17,778 bases of DNA from Candidatus Fibrimonadales bacterium. Its GTDB lineage: Bacteria > Fibrobacterota > Fibrobacteria > Fibrobacterales > Fibrobacteraceae. This document shows positions 12,242 through 17,778 of this stretch, one piece after another. A program made the position numbers and the translations under genes. The notes under the pieces are model-generated. The model did no database searches. It worked only from the letters and a program-made list of their open reading frames with translations, and was not told the origin of the DNA. Positions within the stretch are counted from its first letter, which is position 1. Every line of letters starts with the position of its first letter. The stretch spans positions 1 through 17,778 of the forward strand of contig WRMM01000005.1 of NCBI GenBank assembly GCA_009777135.1. Reading direction: 5' to 3'.

Positions 12242-14638
12242 ATGAAAAAAGCTTTAGTCTTTGCTTTTGCGGCTTTGCTGTTTATATGGCAGCAAGTTTT
12301 TGCTGTGCCGGCATACCCTGGCATTATAAATTATAAACAGCCCGATGGCTCGGAAATTAATATCAATCTGCTAGGCGATGAATGGGTGAATTGGGCAGTT
12401 TCGCTTGATGGATATACCATGCTGTTCAACAAAGATAGTTTTTTGGAATATGCAGTTCATGATCAATTTGGCGATTTGAAATTATCGGGCGTTCGCGCGC
12501 GCAACGTGCCTGAACGCACGTTAGAAGAACAGAATTTTTTGAGCGGTCAGCCCAAAGGCTTGAAGCATAGCTCTTCTCAAATAGAAATCAAGCGTCAATT
12601 TAGCAGAATAAAAAAGAATGTTATGCGGAAAGCGCCAGCCAAAAGCTTGCAGCGCGCTCCTGAAAATGTTCGTATTCCGATTATTCTTGTTGAATTTCAA
12701 GATAAAGAATTCACGCTTGCAAAAAAGAACTTTGAAGATTTGCTTAATGGAAGATTAGTTGATTATTTTTCGGATAATTCTTACGGAAAATTTAATTTGC
12801 AGGTGGATATATTCGGTCCATATAAACTGGCTAATAACATAAGCCATTATGACGATGAAAGTGGCGGAGATCCTAACCTTATGGCAAAGGAAGCTGTTTC
12901 ATTGTGCAGTGCTGATGGGTGCGTTTTTTCAGATGCAGTGCATATTATTTTTGCCGGACACGGACAAGAAGCCGGCGCGGCTAAAGGCAAATCAATATGG
13001 TCGCACGCTTCTTTAATTGATTTAAACGGAAAAAAAATCAGATATTCCTGCTCTCCAGAGCTTCGCGGCAACAGCGGAGCTAATATAACTCACATAGGCG
13101 TTATTGCGCATGAATTAGGGCATGCTTTATTGGATTTACCTGATTTTTATGATACAGATTATGAAAAAAGCGGTGGAAATGCTGTAGATATAGGCTATTG
13201 GTGCCTTATGGCTAATGGTTTGTGGAATGATGTTGGTAACACGCCTTCTTATCTTTCTGCGTATGCGCGCGGCTTTGTGGGCTGGACGCCGGTAGTAACC
13301 TTGTCTCAAGCAGCCAACATTGCTTTGCCAAGCCCTGCCGAGCCAGAAAATATTATTTATAGAATAAATACAGCTGCGGACAATGAATATTTTCTACTTG
13401 AAAATCGCCAGCAAATAGACTGGGATGCTTATGTTCCAGGCAGTGGAATGCTTATTTATTATGTGGATGAAAATCATATCGGTTGGACTAATAATTGCAT
13501 AAATTGCAATCCTGCTTCTCGCGGATATTATGTGAAACAAGCTGGTTGCGATATTGCTAATGGCTGTGCCAATGGCCGTGGAACTGATCCGTGGCCGCAA
13601 ACAGACAAAACAGAGTTTGCAGATGGCTCTGTAACCGACATTGCGCACGATATAACAGCAAAAACAGTTTCATTCAAATTTATAGGCGGATCTTCTGAAA
13701 CCTCATCTTCTTCTTTGGATGTTTCTTCTTCTTCTTCTTCTTTGGACGCTTCATCTTCCTCTTTGGATGTTTCTTCTTCCTCTTTGGACGCTTCATCTTC
13801 CTCTTCTTTTGATATTTCTTCTTCTTCTTTGAATATCTCTTCTTCCTCATCGTCAATAGTTGCTAATACGGATATTATGATAATGGTTGGAGGGGAAACT
13901 CCCAACCGCAACCGCAACGAATTTGCCATTATCGCTCCTTGTGGAGCAGCTTCCATAGATATTGATATTTATCAAGAAAATGCGGAAATAGTTATAGGCG
14001 GCTTAACGCAAGAAGGAACATACAACATGAATTTATCCAATTACGGCGACAACAGCATTTCTATTACGGCAATTCCTCAAGGCGATGCCCCTTCTCAGGA
14101 ATACACGCTAACTGTAAACAAGCCTGCTCCTGCCGAGCAAATGGTGAAAATACGCTGGAACAATACGCTTACAGTTATCAATAACCCAGATATAAACGGC
14201 GGTTATGAATTTGCCAATGATGGCATTATATGGTATCGCAATGGAAGGGAAGTTGGCAGGGGGCAATCTTGGTCGGCGGGCGCAGATGGCAGAAAAATTA
14301 ATTCAGCGGATAAATACTATTTTGAAGCAATTGCCGAAAATGGAGAAAGTTTGCGCAGTTGCGAATTTTCTCTTGCTGCGCCAATGCAAGAGCACGGAAT
14401 TTTGATAAAAAACAATTCAAATGCAAGAGTTGAAATTGAGGTAGTTGCCCCTGAAATGGCAGAAGTGGAAATAGCAATTTATGACATTGCCGGAAATTTG
14501 GTATTCAAGCTTCCAAAAAATTCAGCTGTCTATATGCCAAGAAATATTTCTAGCGGTTTGTATTTTGCGGTTGCAAAGGCAAAAGGCGAAAGCGGCAAGG
14601 TTTATCGTTATTCAGCAAAATTTGTGGTGAAAAAATAA
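12242..14638 (+). CDS. Secreted M6-family zinc metalloprotease with Ser-rich linker and C-terminal sorting-like domain
   Basis: A 798-residue exported protein. Signal peptide 1-21 ends VFA|VPAYPG. Propeptide-like region about 22-140, with basic patches (KRQFSRIKK) that could be processed. The M6 (immune inhibitor A-like) domain is about 143-480: zinc site 'HELGHALLDLPD' (290-301; HExxH plus the M6 Pro-Asp), and 'YWCLMANGLWND' as the Met-turn. A linker of Ser runs broken by LD[AV] (about 484-541) is followed by a cadherin-like beta domain (about 545-630), a further beta domain (to about 715) and a C-terminal module (about 720-798: 'IAIYDIAGNLVFKL', 'SSGLYFAVAKA'). That last module resembles type-A sorting domains of the type IX secretion system. 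An outer-membrane barrel gene follows by 4 nt. Confidence 0.88.
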   Translation: MKKALVFAFAALLFIWQQVFAVPAYPGIINYKQPDGSEININLLGDEWVNWAVSLDGYTMLFNKDSFLEYAVHDQFGDLKLSGVRARNVPERTLEEQNFLSGQPKGLKHSSSQIEIKRQFSRIKKNVMRKAPAKSLQRAPENVRIPIILVEFQDKEFTLAKKNFEDLLNGRLVDYFSDNSYGKFNLQVDIFGPYKLANNISHYDDESGGDPNLMAKEAVSLCSADGCVFSDAVHIIFAGHGQEAGAAKGKSIWSHASLIDLNGKKIRYSCSPELRGNSGANITHIGVIAHELGHALLDLPDFYDTDYEKSGGNAVDIGYWCLMANGLWNDVGNTPSYLSAYARGFVGWTPVVTLSQAANIALPSPAEPENIIYRINTAADNEYFLLENRQQIDWDAYVPGSGMLIYYVDENHIGWTNNCINCNPASRGYYVKQAGCDIANGCANGRGTDPWPQTDKTEFADGSVTDIAHDITAKTVSFKFIGGSSETSSSSLDVSSSSSSLDASSSSLDVSSSSLDASSSSSFDISSSSLNISSSSSSIVANTDIMIMVGGETPNRNRNEFAIIAPCGAASIDIDIYQENAEIVIGGLTQEGTYNMNLSNYGDNSISITAIPQGDAPSQEYTLTVNKPAPAEQMVKIRWNNTLTVINNPDINGGYEFANDGIIWYRNGREVGRGQSWSAGADGRKINSADKYYFEAIAENGESLRSCEFSLAAPMQEHGILIKNNSNARVEIEVVAPEMAEVEIAIYDIAGNLVFKLPKNSAVYMPRNISSGLYFAVAKAKGESGKVYRYSAKFVVKK
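13703..13856 (+). repeat. Serine-linker microrepeat (21/42-bp units) inside the M6 gene
   Basis: The linker is built of 21-bp units coding L-D-[AV]-S-S-S-S. A 42-bp pair of units starting at 13741 recurs from 13783 with nearly the same bases. A run of TTC/TCT triplets at about 13722-13742 adds further Ser. Unit multiples keep the frame, so length changes would alter only the linker. Confidence 0.8.
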
Positions 14639-14642
14639 AGAT

Positions 14643-15497
14643 ATGAAAAAGATGCTTTTCTTTTGCTTGCTGCTGTTTTGCTCAACTCTTTGCGCTCAAA
14701 GTTTGCATGAGTTTTCTTTGCATAGCGGTGGCGGCTTATCTGCTTTAAGATACAATCCAAAGCTTGGCAAACAAAGCAATGGGCTTGACAGGCATTTTGG
14801 ATTTGGCTATGTTTTTTTTGTTGCGCCTTGGTTTGGTTTTGCAACCGGCACGGAGATAGCGTTTTACAGCGCCGAGTTTAACATGAAAAATTTTAAAACG
14901 CAATATTGGGCAACTGATTTTGAAGGCGAGGATTTTGAATTTCGCAGCGATGTAAGCAAATACAAAGAAAAACAAGTTGCCACTATGCTTCAAATTCCGC
15001 TTATGCTGCAAATCCAAACAGGCGTTCAATATCAATATTACTTAATGGCAGGCGCAAAAATCGCAGTTTCTTTGCCAAACAGCCATAGCAGTTCAAGCGA
15101 TTTTATAAATTCAGGGTACTATGAAGAAAAGAATTACGAATACATAACGCAGCAATTTGTTGGGTTTGGAACATTCACGGACAGAAGAGCAGAGAATAAA
15201 GCGAATTTCAAAAGCACGATTTTTGCTTCTATGGAAGCAGGCATAAAGTGGAAATTTCAAGACGGGTTGTCAATTTATACTGGAGCCTATTTTGATTATG
15301 GATTAACCGATATTTTAAAAAAGCAAAATGCAGAACAATTGCCGCAAATAGTAGAATATTATGATGGCAAGGAAAATCCTCCGCATTTTGCTGTTAACAG
15401 CGTGCTTCATTCAAAAGACAATACTTCGCAAGCATTTGTAAATAAAGTTATGCCAATGGCAGCAGGCATTAAAGTAAAACTTGCGCTGGGTTTGTGA
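14643..15497 (+). CDS. Outer-membrane beta-barrel protein
   Basis: A 284-residue protein with a signal peptide (1-19, cut after LCA or CAQ) and alternating amphipathic strands. Examples are 'HEFSLHSGGGLSALRYN', 'HFGFGYVFFVAPWFGFATGTEIAFYSAEF', 'QIPLMLQIQTGVQYQYYLMAGAKIAVSL', 'STIFASMEAGIKWKFQDGLSIYTGAYFDYGL' and the final 'MPMAAGIKVKLALGL'. This is the look of the OMP_b-brl superfamily (OmpA-like or PorT-like barrels). It starts 4 nt after the M6 protease stop, so the two are co-transcribed and perhaps functionally tied; a role in export or anchoring of the protease is only a guess. No named family could be assigned. Confidence 0.7.
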   Translation: MKKMLFFCLLLFCSTLCAQSLHEFSLHSGGGLSALRYNPKLGKQSNGLDRHFGFGYVFFVAPWFGFATGTEIAFYSAEFNMKNFKTQYWATDFEGEDFEFRSDVSKYKEKQVATMLQIPLMLQIQTGVQYQYYLMAGAKIAVSLPNSHSSSSDFINSGYYEEKNYEYITQQFVGFGTFTDRRAENKANFKSTIFASMEAGIKWKFQDGLSIYTGAYFDYGLTDILKKQNAEQLPQIVEYYDGKENPPHFAVNSVLHSKDNTSQAFVNKVMPMAAGIKVKLALGL

Positions 15498-15507
15498 CAA
15501 ATATTTT

Positions 15508-15514
15508 CTACATT
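15508..15514 (+). promoter_or_regulatory. -10-like box of the HAD gene
   Basis: TTTTCTACATT ends 6 nt before ATG 15521. This favours that ATG over the in-frame GTG at 15494, which overlaps the previous stop codon. Confidence 0.5.
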
Positions 15515-15520
15515 ATATAT

Positions 15521-16396
15521 ATGCAGCCTTTAGAGACCGCCATATATAAGAGCTATTTGGAAACCGCCGCTCCAAATTTGATTAAAGCCAAGGGCGATCC
15601 ATGGAAAGTGGAAAAAGATACGCTTTTAAAGCATTACGGTTCCTTTTTGCTGGACGGATGGGGAACGCTTTATAGCAAAAATGGGTTTGTTTATCCCGGC
15701 GCTATGGATTTTATGGCCTCGCTCCGCAAGGCGAATAAAAGCATCAGATTGATAACAAATTCCGCTTCTCGCTCAATAAAACAAATACAAGACGACCTTA
15801 GCTTGATGGGTATTGACTTTGAAAGCCATGAAATTATATCTTCTGGAAGTCTGCTTGCTGTGCTGAATGAAACGGTCGGGCTAAAAGAGGCTTTTTATAT
15901 GGGCAGCAAAGATGGAATGATGTTTTTGGAAGAAGCAAAAATACAGGCTGTGGAAAATCCGTCCGAGCCAATAGTCATATTGAGCGGAGTGCATCCCACG
16001 CAGTCAGAAGTGGACAAAGCAATAAAAATTCTGTCAAATGAAAATTCAAAAGTTTTGGTGCTAAACCCAGATGCCTATGCTCCAGACCCGGATGGCGAAA
16101 AAATTCCGGTCACAGGCATTATAGCGAATACCCTAAAAGAAAAAACAGGTTGCCAGCTTTTGTTTTGCGGAAAGCCATTCCCATTGATTTTTGAGGTTGT
16201 GCTTCGCAGCCTTATACCCAGCACAGAAAGCGTTATTATGATAGGCGACACGCTTGGCACAGACATTGCCGGAGCAAATATCGTTGGCATAGACTCTGCA
16301 TTGGTGCTTGGCAGAAATGTAAAAGAAAGCGAGCTAAGAGACGATATTTATTCTCTTGGCGTAAGCCCAACTTATGTGCTGAACGGGTTTCACTAA
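15521..16396 (+). CDS. HAD superfamily class IIA hydrolase (TIGR01459-like)
   Basis: A 291-residue cytosolic hydrolase. Motif I is 'SFLLDGWGTLY' with nucleophile Asp45. The second Asp of the usual DxD is Trp47, as in the class IIA 'LDxWGVxHDG' subgroup (TIGR01459). 'VYPGAMDF' follows; motif II is 'LITNSAS', the class IIA cap covers about 90-190 ('YAPDPDGEKIPVTG'), motif III Lys is in 'CGKPFPLIFEVVL' and motif IV is 'MIGDTLGTDIAGA'. Relatives dephosphorylate small sugars or nucleotides (NagD, phosphoglycolate phosphatase); the substrate here is unknown. The start at 15521 is supported by a CTACATT box 6 nt upstream. The stop overlaps the converging GH9 stop by 4 bp. Confidence 0.85.
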   Translation: MQPLETAIYKSYLETAAPNLIKAKGDPWKVEKDTLLKHYGSFLLDGWGTLYSKNGFVYPGAMDFMASLRKANKSIRLITNSASRSIKQIQDDLSLMGIDFESHEIISSGSLLAVLNETVGLKEAFYMGSKDGMMFLEEAKIQAVENPSEPIVILSGVHPTQSEVDKAIKILSNENSKVLVLNPDAYAPDPDGEKIPVTGIIANTLKEKTGCQLLFCGKPFPLIFEVVLRSLIPSTESVIMIGDTLGTDIAGANIVGIDSALVLGRNVKESELRDDIYSLGVSPTYVLNGFH

Positions 16397-17778
16397 TCGC
16401 TAAGGGAGTTTTCCCCATTGTTCAAATAATGCAATGCGCCCGCCAAATACGCAAGCGGAGCGTTCCAGTTTATGGCAACCTCGTTGCTTGCATAGCTGCA
16501 CCAGTCATCTATATAACCCAGAGCTGGTTTGCCAAGTTTTCTGTATTCCTGGCATTGCCACGGATTAGGGCCAACATCCTGGCCTCCATCGTGCGGACCA
16601 CCAGCCAGCATACCCGGCACGGCTTCAAATATAGCATCTGCATCGGATGGCCTGTGGTGCGGAAATTTGGTGGTTCTGTTGCCATATCCAGTTACATAGC
16701 TTATGTCAAGCGGGTTTGCTCCCAAAATATAATCCAAGGCCCGCTGAGCGCCATCCAAATAGCTTTTGTCTTTTGTCAAATAATATGCATGCAAAAGCAC
16801 AATGCCATTATTTGCAACCACGGAATTTGAACCCCAAACAAAATTCTCCTTGATTATCGGCAGACCATAAGCAGAGCTTTCTATTGTGCTTTTAAGAAAG
16901 TTCGCTAATTTCAGCAATGTATCTTGAGCTGATTTAGCCAAATCTTTTTTGAAACCGCTTTTGGCATCGGAGAGCCTGTAAACGGCAAGGAAATTCACAT
17001 CGCCCCACCATGGGCCGCGAGAAGCAAAAGGAATGGAATCAGCTGCATCCGCATAAACTTTTTTCTTTGTTGTTATGAAAAGCTCCGTTGCCGCCCACAA
17101 TTTTTCGTCTTGAGCGGTTTCATCGTGAGGATGGTATTGACCGGTGTTCATTCCTTCGGGCTGTTTGAATAAAACAACAGGATTTTTTATTGCCCAGTCA
17201 AATGCTTTTTCTGCGGCATTCAATGCTATTTGCGAAAACTTTTCGTCAAAGGGCTTGTAAATTCTTGATGCTTGCGCCATAACAGCCGCAAAATCAAATG
17301 CAGCCGTTGTTGTTTTCATAACCACGTATCTTCTGGCAGTGTCGGCATCCGGCATCACGCGGCCGCAGAACCTTGCTGTTGTGAGCTTGTGATAAACTCC
17401 GCCATCAGCAGGATCTTGCATTGTAAGCATCCAGTCCAAGTTCCAGCGAACCTCTTCCAAAATATCGGGGGTTCCGCTTTTGCTTTCTGGAATGTTGAGC
17501 GAAACTCTCTTGAGCTGCTCTCCAAAATGCTCATAAAATTCCAGCAGAGTGAAAACGGAAATTCCGCTGTTCACAATATATTTGCCATAATCACCGGCAT
17601 CATACCATCCCTTGGGGCTGTTTATTTTCCAGTCTGCCGGTTTTTCGCTCTCGGGGTAAAAATAGACTGCAGTATCCGGATGCCCAGCCGAGCGCGCCCA
17701 TTTGCTGGCAAATTCGGGGGTTAGCGCCATTCCTGCTCTCTGATAATAAAACCATTTTATGGCCGCTTTGAATAAATC
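16393..17778 (-). CDS. Glycoside hydrolase family 9 (cellulase/endoglucanase), 3' part; 5' end off the right edge
   Basis: 461 codons are visible and the frame continues past base 17778; the ATG at 17730 is internal, because 'AIKWFYYQRAG' before it is the conserved GH9 start. The catalytic domain is nearly complete. 'GHPDT' and 'GWYDAGDYGKY' carry the paired Asp (base and water-holding residues; Asp44/47 counted from that Met). 'TGYGNRTTKFPHHRPS' is the His-rich substrate loop, and 'CSYASNEVAINWNAPLAYL' has the general acid Glu, 28 residues before the end. GH9 enzymes invert beta-1,4-glucan bonds. The protein ends with the catalytic domain, with no binding module or sorting domain. A signal peptide and Ig-like domain would lie outside the window. 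Confidence 0.92.
   Translation of the reverse strand, partial: DLFKAAIKWFYYQRAGMALTPEFASKWARSAGHPDTAVYFYPESEKPADWKINSPKGWYDAGDYGKYIVNSGISVFTLLEFYEHFGEQLKRVSLNIPESKSGTPDILEEVRWNLDWMLTMQDPADGGVYHKLTTARFCGRVMPDADTARRYVVMKTTTAAFDFAAVMAQASRIYKPFDEKFSQIALNAAEKAFDWAIKNPVVLFKQPEGMNTGQYHPHDETAQDEKLWAATELFITTKKKVYADAADSIPFASRGPWWGDVNFLAVYRLSDAKSGFKKDLAKSAQDTLLKLANFLKSTIESSAYGLPIIKENFVWGSNSVVANNGIVLLHAYYLTKDKSYLDGAQRALDYILGANPLDISYVTGYGNRTTKFPHHRPSDADAIFEAVPGMLAGGPHDGGQDVGPNPWQCQEYRKLGKPALGYIDDWCSYASNEVAINWNAPLAYLAGALHYLNNGENSLSD

Noticed and set aside
13528..13956. Minus-strand open frame rich in glutamate
   Set aside because: It is the antisense of the TCT/TCC serine linker in the M6 gene; the Glu repeats come from the complementary codons.
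15494..15520. GTG 15494 as the start of the HAD protein
   Set aside because: It would put the promoter box inside the gene and overlap the previous stop; ATG 15521 has the standard spacing to the box.

Overview
The window looks like a piece of an AT-rich genome from the Fibrobacterota (the Fibrobacter / Fibromonas side of the tree). This is an inference from content. The M6 protease has a serine-rich Sn-L-D-[AV] linker and a C-terminal sorting-like domain, it sits near a GH9 cellulase, and there are bactofilin and DUF4416/DUF1573-type genes. No single gene proves the assignment.

Layout. (1) 1-782 is an accessory strip on the minus strand. It holds the 5' end of an AAA-family ATPase running off the left edge, then three decayed fragments: a DUF1016/YhcG-like nuclease piece, a serine recombinase with its middle deleted, and a HipA-like kinase piece. 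(2) 783-1666 has a tRNA-Arg(UCU) and a conserved exported or membrane-anchored protein. (3) 1647-3693 (minus) is a DUF4416 gene - rsmG - DUF1573-like gene run. (4) 3762-5382 (plus) is mscS-family channel then tsaB. (5) 5324-6352 (minus) is a lone YejE-like ABC permease. (6) 6388-10878 (plus) is nadC-coaX, then parA-parB-LytM peptidase-bactofilin, linking NAD/CoA synthesis to chromosome segregation and cell-wall/cell-shape functions. (7) 10882-12120 (minus) is a TrhP-type U32 protein for tRNA wobble-uridine hydroxylation. (8) 12242-16396 (plus) is a secreted M6 metalloprotease with an outer-membrane barrel gene 4 nt behind it, then a class IIA HAD hydrolase. (9) 16393-17778 (minus) is a GH9 glycoside hydrolase whose 5' end lies outside the window.

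The most notable pattern is not a gene. Almost every gene that opens a transcription unit carries a T-rich stretch plus a -10-like box of the form CTANNTT (best form CTATATT) ending only 6-10 nt before the start codon. This implies leaderless or nearly leaderless mRNAs. The tRNA and the bactofilin gene carry the same box further upstream, and the bactofilin gene has a clear Shine-Dalgarno sequence instead. Gene packing is extreme: all four convergent pairs overlap or are 3 nt apart, with no room for intrinsic terminators.

Most of the window is housekeeping. The accessory interest lies in the left-end gene graveyard and the exported-enzyme block on the right.
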